DNA of 14,587 bases. It comes from Gracilaria caudata. Lineage: Eukaryota; Rhodophyta; Florideophyceae; Gracilariales; Gracilariaceae. The notes under the pieces were generated by a model. That model saw only the letters and a program-made list of their open reading frames with translations. It was not told where the DNA came from and ran no database searches. This document shows, one piece after another, positions 8,082-14,587 of the stretch (positions are counted from its first letter, which is position 1; each line of letters opens with the position of its first letter). The stretch lies in contig JASCIV010000678.1 in NCBI GenBank assembly GCA_030374735.1, positions 1 to 14,587 on the forward strand, written 5' to 3'. Both the position numbers and the translations under genes were made by a program.

Positions 8082-8632
8082 TTAACGAAATACTGCTGAA
8101 GTGATATCGTCGTTAAGATAGTACACAAAAGCTGAGTAGTACATAAACTCTTTCATCAATACAGATTCCAGTACTTTACCAACGGGGTGTTTCCAAACGA
8201 GCATTCCTAGATACTCCAATGCCTCACCTTTCCTGTCATCGAGATTGTAAAAAGTTCTTCGAAATGCGTAACAGAAGAACACATAATCTTCGAGGAATTT
8301 ATACGGAGTTATCCTGGGAAGGCGGTTGTCACCTTCAAGATCCACATCTTTTATCTGCTTTAAACCTTTGACATAAGTTAGAATTTGCCAAAACACAGTG
8401 GGAAACAGCTCTCGAATCACAGTGGCGTAGAAAGTATACTCTTCTTCGAAAACCTCTTCTAGAACCGCAGGAATGTTAATGGAGGCAACTTTCTCGACCA
8501 GAACTGCAATGGAGACGTCTTTCATTTGTATACATCGTGTATCATTGATAGAAAGAAAACACGTTCTTTGAACAAAGATGCAACAATACGCAACGGATCG
8601 GGTACATCTGGGGCTGAAATGTCCATGGCCAT
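8082..8632 (-). CDS. Unknown protein encoded in two overlapping frames
   Basis: Frame one starts at ATG 8632 (context CTATGGCC) and encodes 36 residues, MAMDISAPDVPDPLRIVASL through FFLSMIHDVYK, ending in TGA at 8524-8522. Frame two starts at ATG 8525, overlapping as ATGA, and encodes 147 residues from MKDVSIAVLVEKV to TSAVFR and TAA. Both halves look like one continuous helical, aromatic-rich protein of about 180 residues (VLEEVFEEEYTFYATVIREL, LPRITPYKFLEDYVFF). A single indel, a ribosomal frameshift or reinitiation could join them. No family is recognised. Frame two is also open upstream to 8765, but those residues are less protein-like. A TATA box lies at 8754-8748. Confidence 0.65.
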
Positions 8633-8747
8633 AGATGCAGTCTTTTGCGTAAAAGCAGGGAAGGGACAAAGGGCAAGATAGTTGTTGCTTGATGCGGATG
8701 GTGGGCCTGTGAAGGCATAGTTGGACTGTGAGGAGAACGGGATGGTG

Positions 8748-8754
8748 TTTTATA
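8748..8754 (-). promoter_or_regulatory. TATA box, minus strand
   Basis: TATAAAA on the minus strand lies about 120 bp upstream of ATG 8632, placing a start site near 8720. An ATG at 8718 would open a 58-codon upstream ORF in another frame, but it may fall at or before the transcript start. Confidence 0.5.
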
Positions 8755-8821
8755 CTGTTTGGCATCGCTCATTTCGCCTCCAAGGCGGACCAAAACTGAT
8801 GCATGAAGAAGCAAGTGCAAC

Positions 8822-8875
8822 TGCAAGGAACGTCCTTGCACATGCGACGTGACGTTTGGTTCCGTCACATGTGAC
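8822..8875. promoter_or_regulatory. Promoter-proximal palindromes: hairpin, CRE half-site, E-box
   Basis: TGCAAGGA-ACG-TCCTTGCA (8822-8840) is a perfect 8-bp inverted repeat. Close by are a TGACG half-site in GACGTGACG and the perfect 12-bp palindrome GTCACATGTGAC (8864-8875) containing CACATGTG. They lie 70-125 bp upstream of the TATA box of the minus-strand gene, typical for an upstream activating region. Confidence 0.45.
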
Positions 8876-9384
8876 TGTATGTAACTTTCTGCTGTGCATT
8901 GCCTTTCTAAGCTGACTTCTTAATATGTGTATCCGTCAAACACGTTTTATAGTTGTATGATGCATTACAGTTGCAAAAAGTCTGGCGGTTAAGGTCCTAA
9001 AAGTACTAAAGTTGTTCCAAAGCCAGTTTTTACGGCACATTGTGTTCTCCAAAACGCGGAAAATGTGCTATGTTGAATATTGCATTCTTGCATTTCAAAA
9101 ATACACATTTTTGGCAACTGACAGCCGTATAGAACACCTAACTGTAAGCCTCAAAGGTTACCTACTAGACACCTTTACACAAACTTGACAAGGACATACT
9201 CCAGTTTAAGAACATTTCTTATTGTATTTCCTAACAATACATTTAAAATTATTTGTTTTACTTAGACTGCAATAATTGCGTATTTCCCGTGTCTCCCTGC
9301 ATGAATAGATTTGTCAGCTCGATTACACCCTATCATATAACTTTTAAGTTAAAAGATTGTTCCGTGCTTTGAGAAACCACGCTC
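8876..9384. other. AT-rich intergenic stretch, nothing seen
   Basis: This stretch is AT-rich, with stops in all frames and no repeat or structured element that I could support. It separates the divergent transcription units at 8632 (-) and 9385 (+). Confidence 0.5.
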
Positions 9385-9621
9385 ATGGAAACAAGGGCAT
9401 TGGTCTCCGTTCTCGGAGATGGCGTGTACGCTTCGTACGCGTTGTACGCGCTGTGCGCGTTGGCACCTATGTTCGGCGTGTGCAGCGTGAAACACAACTC
9501 GGCGGAAACGGAGCGTGCGTGCTCGTATCGGCCCCTTGGTGGCGCAAACTTTTCTAGTTTTGGCTTTGCAACGACTGCCACTGAATTGAAAACAAAGCCA
9601 CCTACCTCCTGGGCACGTTGA
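9385..9621 (+). CDS. Small ORF with 9-bp repeats, hypothetical membrane peptide
   Basis: From ATG 9385 the frame encodes 78 residues. Residues 9-31 are largely hydrophobic (VLGDGVYASYALYALCALAP) and could span a membrane; a polar tail follows. The hydrophobic part is encoded by four 9-bp units (9427-9462) giving YAS, YAL, YAL, CAL. GC at third positions is high. The opposite strand is open too (about 9333-9581) with similar codon bias, so strand assignment is uncertain. No family is recognised. Confidence 0.3.
   Translation: METRALVSVLGDGVYASYALYALCALAPMFGVCSVKHNSAETERACSYRPLGGANFSSFGFATTATELKTKPPTSWAR
9427..9462 (+). repeat. Four 9-bp tandem repeats
   Basis: TACGCTTCG, TACGCGTTG, TACGCGCTG and TGCGCGTTG lie end to end. 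The period keeps the reading frame on both strands, adding a three-residue unit per copy. Confidence 0.7.
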
Positions 9622-9968
9622 GAGTGTCTTTGGTTGCCGTGCTCTCAACACCTCTAATCAAATCGCTTCAGATCGAACACTCCTGACAGTTTTCGACAAT
9701 TCTTTCGTCACCATATTTGGCTGCTCTTCTTGAATTCGGCTTTTGGGAGACCAGGGGCACAAAAGCTACCTCTCTTTCCGTATACTTACAGAACGAACTG
9801 TAAATTCGTGTACCGCTTGCTTGATGACGTGTAGTCTTCTTACAGTTTAGGCGCACGTGTACTCGAACGAACTGTCAGCATTGCTCTACTGCCACATTTC
9901 CACCGGCGTCCCGTGGCCACGTGGCGGATTGCACGCATGCGTCGCACATCACATCAGAGAACTTTGGA
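9622..9968. other. Spacer with composite CGTGGCCACGTG palindrome
   Basis: No gene is supported in this stretch. At 9912-9923 lies CGTGGCCACGTG, which merges the 10-bp palindrome CGTGGCCACG with the E-box CACGTG (and CCACGTGG at 9917-9924). Its exact reverse complement occurs at 12943-12954. ACGCATGCGT at 9933-9942 is another 10-bp palindrome. Confidence 0.4.
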
Positions 9969-10655
9969 TCACTCAAGCGGCTCGAGAGGGCACATGCCGT
10001 CGAAGCACGTCTGTGTGCACGGCATAAACGCGTCGCGCCCGTCGCACTCGGTCGCGCACTGGTCGAACTGCGATTTGGCGCAAGCGCCGCCGATAACGAT
10101 GCAGTTGCTGCGCCCGCAGCGCATCAAACAGCGCCACGGCGGCGCGTAGTGACCACGCGCCGGCCGCTCGCCGCACGCGTCGACGCACGCCAGCAGCGGC
10201 GGTATGTGGCACGCGTAGTTGAACGAGTGCGAAAAAGCGCGCCCACGGCCGCCGCGCTCGCCGTGGCGGTTGGAGTGGTTGTGCGCGCCGTGACGGAGGT
10301 GCGCGTTGATGGTGCGCGCCAAGCGCTTGCGCGACACGCGCGGCACGCCCGCCAGCGCGGCGATGGCGCGCGCCAACGGCGCGCGCGGCACGAGCGGCAT
10401 GCGCGCCAGCGCGCCGTTGTTCGAGCACAGGTCGAACGCGACGTGCACGAGAAAGCGGAAGCATTTTCGCGCCGCGCCGGTGTGCACGAGAAAGCGAAAG
10501 CGTTTTGGCGTGGCGCCGGTGTGCACGCCGAGAAGGAGAGACAGCGTGGCCAGCGCGGTGGTGCACAGCAAAGCGGTGCGGCCGCGACGCGCGTGGGCAG
10601 AGGGCAGCGGCCGCGCGGGTGGCGGCGCGGAAGGCGCCGAGCCGTACGTCGCCAT
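9969..10655 (-). CDS. Signal-anchored cysteine-rich protein with CX3C pairs
   Basis: This gene encodes 228 residues from ATG 10655; the frame is open to another ATG at 10748, but the upstream 31 codons have weaker codon bias. Third positions are overwhelmingly G/C on the minus strand, a strong coding signal, and the plus-strand frames are Ala/Arg low-complexity shadows. Residues 1-26 are Pro/Ala/Arg-rich and residues 27-44 (TALLCTTALATLSLLLGV) are a signal anchor. Next come two 13-residue repeats (VHTGATPKRFRFL, VHTGAARKCFRFL) and a basic middle region. The C-terminal domain has 12 cysteines between residues 149 and 222. These include four CX3C motifs (157-161, 176-180, 200-204, 213-217); the first two are 14 residues apart. 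Such pairs suggest disulphide-stapled helical hairpins. It is probably a type II membrane or secreted protein; the family is not recognised. GC is far above its neighbours. Confidence 0.75.
   Translation of the reverse strand: MATYGSAPSAPPPARPLPSAHARRGRTALLCTTALATLSLLLGVHTGATPKRFRFLVHTGAARKCFRFLVHVAFDLCSNNGALARMPLVPRAPLARAIAALAGVPRVSRKRLARTINAHLRHGAHNHSNRHGERGGRGRAFSHSFNYACHIPPLLACVDACGERPARGHYAPPWRCLMRCGRSNCIVIGGACAKSQFDQCATECDGRDAFMPCTQTCFDGMCPLEPLE
10443..10520. repeat. Two 39-bp coding repeats
   Basis: Units at 10443-10481 and 10482-10520, each starting GTGCACGAGAAAGCG on the plus strand, encode the two 13-residue repeats of the cysteine-rich protein. The next GTGCAC at 10521 begins a truncated third unit. 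The period preserves the frame. Confidence 0.85.
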
Positions 10656-10851
10656 CGCACTGGTGCGGGGCGGCGACGACTGTGCGCACGGTGGAAGCTG
10701 CGGCAGACTAGTGGCGCACGCCTTTGGCCACAAAAAGAGCTGTCTCAAATGAGTTTGATTCTTAATTACAAACTACTCTTCCATCTTATCAATTCGGGGT
10801 GTCTGTGCCCAATAATCTTCTTATCTTGGTCTTAACCTCTGCCAGAATGGA

Positions 10852-11337
10852 ATGGTCTCCCTTGCTGAGAGACACGGAGAATCTCTACAACGTCTATCAA
10901 CGCCTCTGCGCAACGTCTACTTCAGCGCCTTACGCATGTTCCGACGTCACACGTCCCCACCGCCATATCTTGTCTAAGCAAGAAGATATTTCTCCCTGCC
11001 CGTTGAAGAACAAATCCGCTAGAGAAGATATTGGATACTTCACTCCAGGTTCTAGATGAGGGCAACAACGGCGAACGATATTATGAACGGTTTCCGTCGT
11101 TTTGCGTGCTTTCGAAGTAGCAGCTTGTCTCTCGAAAGAATGATTTAGTATATGAATGGTGGCGTTTTGAAGACGACGATTACATTCTTAAGAGCTTGTG
11201 TACAAGTCTCCGGTATGGAGCGGACGTTGGCCGGCGACGCACTTGTTGCATCTACTCACTCCATCTCTATCGCTTTAAAGCTCTATAATACTCTCAGCGG
11301 GAAGCCTGTGGGAGCACCGTTCACTTCTCACCGATGA
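10852..11337 (+). pseudogene. Multi-frame coding remnant, unknown protein
   Basis: Successive plus-strand frames give protein-like text. From ATG 10852 the frame runs 41 codons (MVSLAERHGESL, then RNVYFSALRMFRRHT). After TAA (10975-10977) it continues ARRYFSLPVEEQIR to TAG (11020-11022). A shifted frame from 11013 reads LEKILDTSLQVLDEGNNGER, then YYERFPSF to TAG (11118-11120). Beyond it reads NDLVYEWWRFEDDDYILKSL to about 11232. The third frame (about 11215-11337) reads LVASTHSISIALKLYNTLSG. The pieces join smoothly at the breaks, as in a gene with two nonsense codons and two indels. An alternative 70-residue frame from ATG 10847 (MEWSPLLRDTENL) is intact but explains less. A good acceptor (CTTAACCTCTGCCAG) directly precedes the ATG. 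No family is recognised. Confidence 0.45.
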
Positions 11338-11724
11338 GCCGGTCATACTTTCTGAAAAAATGGCAACCAGCTCAAATCAAATGGATTTGGCTTTGAGCCA
11401 GATCCACACCCGAACACGAAGGACACGTTCTTGCACAAAAATCCACCGATTTCCCTCTGATACCTGCGCAGCCTTGTTGCCTTGGATCAAAGGTGACGTC
11501 ATGGCTTCTTGGTGTTGTAACTAAAACTTTGCATTGCTGGACATAAACATCGTTTCATCACATATCGTCCGTGTTGAATAAGCATGTTGGGCGACAAAGC
11601 TTACCGACATGGTTGAGTATCGCCTCATTTTCCCTTGGAGTAACTCCGTTTCAAGTCATTATTTCGAAATCTTTTCCGAATTGCTCCATCCATCGCCCGT
11701 GAGAGTTCTCTTTCGATCATACAA
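11338..11724 (+). other. Upstream region of the 361-aa gene
   Basis: No gene is seen here. The stretch holds a hairpin at 11370-11398 (GCTCAAAT-CAAAT, GG, ATTTG-GC-TTTGAGC) and a perfect CRE palindrome at 11494-11501, about 230 bp upstream of ATG 11725. No clear TATA box was found. Confidence 0.45.
11494..11501. promoter_or_regulatory. CRE-like palindrome TGACGTCA
   Basis: This is the third perfect TGACGTCA in the window, 224 bp upstream of the start of the intact 361-residue gene. It is the best placed of the three to act as a bZIP-bound promoter element. Confidence 0.4.
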
Positions 11725-12810
11725 ATGACAAATGAAGTACATCGTGAGGTCATCTACCTCGGTGTTATCGAAAACAGTCCGTTCCTCTTCCTGCGCAACC
11801 CAGTTCCGGAGATTATCAAATTTGCTCTCACCTTCGCGGTGATTTTCATTCTGGGGCGCCTGTACTATCCCTCGCGAGTCGAGCTACAGCTCCTCAAGAA
11901 GATCAAAAGAAGTCCTGTGCACAAGCTCCCTGCCACGCTCCGATCGCTCGTGCAGGACCGTTCCATGCTTCTGGCGTTCGTAGCATTGGTAGTGCGATGG
12001 ACGTTCTGGAACGTAGGCGTGGGAAAAGAAGAGCGGTATGCATCTTTCCCGTCTCCGGTAATTTACCGTGTGCCGCGACCACTGTCGCCACGCCTGTGCT
12101 TCAACGGCGCGTATCAGGAGCGGCGGAGGTTCACTTTGATGGAGGCTGAGCTTTGTGCACGCACTTGGAAGGCACGCAATGGATTAACTGCCGTGCAATA
12201 TGTGCCGGTGGTGTATTCCCCAAAGCTGCAGAGATTTTCTTGTCTGTCACCGTCTAGTATGGTGGCTTACGGCTCCATCCGCATCGATAACGGGACTGCG
12301 CGTGGTACTGAAGATGCGTACGTGCACGATATGCACAGTCTCAGACACGGATGTGAGCTGAATGGACATAACTGTAGTGGAATTGAGTCGGTGAGGACGC
12401 ATAACAACGGCACCACATGGATGGTCATCTCGGATCCCATTCGTGGTCGTCTGGTGGTATTCATTCTACTGCGAAGGTTGGGAAACGCGTCGCTGGGAGA
12501 AGGGTACTTCTCGTGGCTAAACGGAAAGAGTGCGGAGCATATTCTGAAGGTGATGCTAAGCATTCACTTGGAATTGAGCCGAGCCACATGCTATGACACG
12601 GCTCGTGAGGTGCCGGTGGGGGAAAAGAGCGCACACTTGTATATCGACTTGCAAATATTGTTCTGTTTGGTGTTGCTGGAGATCGTTTTGTCGCGCTTGG
12701 AGGTGATGCATGGAAAGAGAGCGGCGGAGAACGGTGTGCTTTCCCATTTTTCTGAAGTTGTAGTGGAGCTCCTGAGCGGTGAAGACGAGCACGAACTGGA
12801 GGCGGCGTAG
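11725..12810 (+). CDS. Membrane protein of unknown family, 361 aa
   Basis: This is the longest uninterrupted ORF in the window, with a consistent codon preference for G/C at third positions. The start is the first ATG after in-frame stops. Hydrophobic segments lie at residues 31-48 (IKFALTFAVIFILG), 81-98 (MLLAFVALVVRWTFWNVG) and 308-323 (LQILFCLVLLEIVL), suggesting two or three membrane spans. The region between 100 and 300 carries N-glycosylation sequons (NGT near 189 and 228, NCS near 216, NAS near 254) and several cysteines, fitting a lumenal or extracellular loop domain. The C-terminus is acidic (SGEDEHELEA). I recognise no catalytic motif or family. A CRE palindrome lies upstream. Confidence 0.85.
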   Translation: MTNEVHREVIYLGVIENSPFLFLRNPVPEIIKFALTFAVIFILGRLYYPSRVELQLLKKIKRSPVHKLPATLRSLVQDRSMLLAFVALVVRWTFWNVGVGKEERYASFPSPVIYRVPRPLSPRLCFNGAYQERRRFTLMEAELCARTWKARNGLTAVQYVPVVYSPKLQRFSCLSPSSMVAYGSIRIDNGTARGTEDAYVHDMHSLRHGCELNGHNCSGIESVRTHNNGTTWMVISDPIRGRLVVFILLRRLGNASLGEGYFSWLNGKSAEHILKVMLSIHLELSRATCYDTAREVPVGEKSAHLYIDLQILFCLVLLEIVLSRLEVMHGKRAAENGVLSHFSEVVVELLSGEDEHELEAA

Positions 12811-12942
12811 CTTGATAAGTTTTTAAATCCAATCGAGTCTGGCAATGGAGAGCATCGCCTTTTGGTTTATCCACCCCATCTAACATAACCCAAACGGAAG
12901 TGAATCATTTATGAAATCAATGGAGGATTGCCATCATTTGCA

Positions 12943-12982
12943 CACGTGGCCACGCGATACAAAGCAATAGAATTATAAATAG
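12943..12982 (+). promoter_or_regulatory. E-box/palindrome plus TATA box
   Basis: CACGTGGCCACG (12943-12954) combines an E-box with the palindrome CGTGGCCACG and lies 20 bp upstream of TATAAATAG (12974-12982). This arrangement predicts plus-strand transcription from about 13005, into the signal-anchor frame listed next. Confidence 0.5.
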
Positions 12983-13197
12983 CTACATATCGAGATGCGG
13001 TTCTGCGTTCATCCCGCGACCTCACTGCCTCGCGCCAACTGCGCTCGACATTTGCAGTTGTCCAAATTCAGCTGGACGTAGCTCAAGATGGCTTGAGGCG
13101 CCCAGTCTTTGGCTCAAAAACGTCACTGGCCAAGGTGGCCGTCGTGCTCGTCTCAACGGCTTTCGTCGTTTGCACCCTGCCCCCTGCCAGAGAGTGA
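12979..13197 (+). pseudogene. ATG-less signal-anchor reading frame
   Basis: Downstream of the TATA box a frame without ATG is open for 72 codons up to TGA (13195-13197). It reads RDAVLRSSRDLTASRQLRST, then VVQIQLDV, then a membrane-spanning segment LAKVAVVLVSTAFVVCTL and LPPARE. Cytosolic basic head plus membrane span resembles the N-terminus of a type II membrane protein, like its neighbours at 10655 and 14210. Another frame continues RVRVFPDQRYKVVVILFFEP past the stop. The nearby ATG at 12995 is out of frame. It may be a truncated gene, an indel-damaged one, or use a non-AUG start. No family is recognised. Confidence 0.35.
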
Positions 13198-13289
13198 GAG
13201 TGTTCCCAGACCAAAGATACAAAGTTGTAGTGATTCTTTTTTTCGAACCGCACACGTTGCCACCTGCACGGTGAGCGAATCTTCTTATC

Positions 13290-14259
13290 TCACGGCAACG
13301 ACGGCAACAAGTGGCGCGGCTCAGCTATGGTCGACTCCAGCGCGAATCGGTGCAAGCTCTTGGCCGCGTCCTGCGGAATCAGCAGTGGTGTTCGTCGACG
13401 CGCCACCGAGTTGTGGCGTCCCACTCCCTCCTTCATGCTCGCTCCAAATGGCAAGCGATCGATGACTGGCTGCAACACACTTCTGTTTCGCATATGGCTC
13501 ACATCCACAACAATATGATGCGGGATGTGATCAAAGTACAGCTGTTGTGGACGGATGTGTATGTCTATACGTTGAAGCGATATGTTGCGATTCTCGCGGA
13601 TGCGGTCGAGCGCTAGCGCGAATTCGCTGATGTTCATGCACATTCTCGGCGACTCTGGAAGTGCTGCCAGCTTTCTGGTGTACGGCACAATGGGGCTGTG
13701 AATGAGACCGACGTTGTATTGCTCGGTGATGCATGCGAACTTGTCGTTGAACGCGGAAATGAGACGATCGAACGCCTCTCTTTGCACGGCCAGGCGTAGC
13801 GTGGATGGCGACGTGAGTATTCGACGCTGTTCGCTGGTTGAGAAGTTGCGAACATATACGGCTTGCGAATTCCAACACGAATCGCGTATGTTGGGTGGGT
13901 TGGCGTGACATTTCTCAGACGTATGACGCTCACCGATGATGCCCTCGTATAGCCATTTAAATACCGAGGTACATCCGCCCTTTTGCCGTGGATGCCAGCA
14001 AGAGGTCTGCGGAGGGGAAGTACACAAAGTTCTTGCTGTCACAGATTTGGTTGAGCAGCGTGTCATTGGTCAGCAGCTCGTGCATCCGGGGTGCGAGCGA
14101 TGACTCTGTGTGTTGCTCGGTTTGCAGAGGCGCTGTGAGACGGCGGAGAGAGGTGAGTGATATGAGCAGAAGCAGCGCAAGAAGTAGAAGAGAGATGGTG
14201 ATGTTTGAGCATGACCGTGGGGGGGACGCGAAGTGCGATGCGCCACAATTGAATTGTGC
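13290..14259 (-). pseudogene. Type II membrane protein gene with two frameshifts
   Basis: The minus-strand frame open from 14259 to 13960 contains NITISLLLLALLLLISLTSL, a strong signal anchor. It then reads MHELLTNDTLLNQICDSKNF and VYFPSADLLLASTAKG, stopping at TAA 13957-13959. A second frame takes over from about 13965 and runs to TGA at 13290. It reads KWLYEGIIGERHTSEKCHAN, FDRLISAFNDKFACITEQYN and IVVDVSHMRNRSVLQPVIDR. The signal-anchor frame has no ATG of its own. An ATG (14212-14210) lies one base out of frame immediately before it, so a single inserted C would explain the lost start. Undamaged, this would be a lumenal protein of roughly 300 residues; the family is not recognised. GTGAGA at the 3' end could also be a splice donor. 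Confidence 0.6.
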
Positions 14260-14587
14260 TCACTGCAATTGGCCTATCTGATTCTTCCACGCACGACGCA
14301 TCGCCCGAAAAAATGCGCGGCCACCTGTAGCAATTCGTAGTTCTGTAAAGGTATGCTTCGGACTTACTGTTGATTACAGTGGCTGACACTGTAAGGACTT
14401 AGGACTTGGGTTTTCTGGAATAGGGTGTTCTGGTTACTACGGACTCAGTAGTATTTCAGGAAAGAGCGCTTGTCGGGGAAGGCACTTCTCGGCTCTTCTT
14501 CCCGCTCTGCGCTTAGCAGAGGAGAGGAGAGAAGAGCAGAGAGGCGCGCTCCCGAAAGCAGTTTATATAGTGCTCAACATAGTAAAG
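14260..14587. other. Upstream spacer with hairpins and purine tract
   Basis: No gene is supported. TTACAGTG-GCTGA-CACTGTAA (14374-14394) is a perfect 8-bp hairpin followed by AGGACTT twice in tandem (14394-14407). A longer hairpin (14492-14537) has perfect outer arms GCTCTTCT/AGAAGAGC and a perfect inner stem CTCTGC-GCTTA-GCAGAG; its 3' arm is a purine tract. TTTATATAG near 14562-14570 is TATA-like. Confidence 0.45.

Noticed and set aside
9921..10835. 304-aa plus-strand ORF
   Set aside because: It is Ala/Arg/Gln low-complexity and antisense to a frame with strong G/C third-position bias, a signal anchor and an ordered cysteine pattern, so it is a shadow.
2723..11120. Reassigned stop codons (TAA/TAG read as glutamine)
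   Set aside because: Several in-frame TAA/TAG are flanked by coherent coding sequence, and one TAG (7113-7115) sits where NHLRC2 proteins have Gln. However TGA also interrupts frames, indels and deletions are common, and the intact genes end normally at TAG or TAA. Decay explains it better.
13311..13616. 101-aa plus-strand ORF (MARLSYGRLQ...)
   Set aside because: It is antisense to the type II membrane protein frame, which has better codon bias and a linked signal anchor. It remains possible only if it belongs with the plus-strand promoter at 12974.
1..14587. tRNA, rRNA or CRISPR array
   Set aside because: No box A/B-like tRNA signature, rRNA core sequence or regularly spaced repeat array was seen; the tandem repeats present are too few and unspaced.

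Overview
The window looks like nuclear DNA of a eukaryote, probably a gene-sparse, intron-poor protist or alga. There are no operons or Shine-Dalgarno spacing. TATA-like boxes, CRE/E-box palindromes and possible GT-AG splice sites are present. It carries a Mutator-like (MULE) transposase relic and fossils of two eukaryotic-style genes. I cannot name the organism; an intron-poor red alga or oomycete-like protist would fit but is not shown.

Layout. 1-2400: no secure gene. There is a possible small secreted protein at 1382 with a splice donor, some weak reading-frame remnants, and an inverted repeat with a cluster of TGACTA hexamers at 2170-2356. 2726-4411: MULE transposase with DDE core and SWIM zinc finger, broken by in-frame TAA. 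4412-5980: AT-rich spacer with a small acidic ORF, a fold-back element and a 29-bp near-perfect palindrome. 5983-6230 (+): decayed acyl-protein-thioesterase-like alpha/beta hydrolase whose nucleophile elbow reads R-H-S-L-G. 6750-7904 (-): decayed NHLRC2-type gene (thioredoxin-like CINC domain plus NHL repeats) with stops, frameshifts, internal deletions and a 30-bp duplication over the CxxC motif. 8082-8632 (-): unknown gene with a promoter, split by an ATGA stop/start overlap. 9385-9621: small ORF with 9-bp repeats. 9969-10655 (-): very GC-rich gene for a membrane-anchored, cysteine-rich protein with CX3C pairs. 10852-11337 (+): coding remnant in three frames. 11725-12810 (+): intact 361-aa membrane protein of unknown family. 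12943-13197 (+): E-box/TATA promoter followed by an ATG-less signal-anchor frame. 13290-14259 (-): type II membrane protein gene broken by two frameshifts.

The genes do not form a pathway. Only the genes at 9969 and 11725 are clean long ORFs. Most others are broken by small indels or stops, so this is either a pseudogene-rich region or an assembly with uncorrected indels. Comparing reads would separate these.
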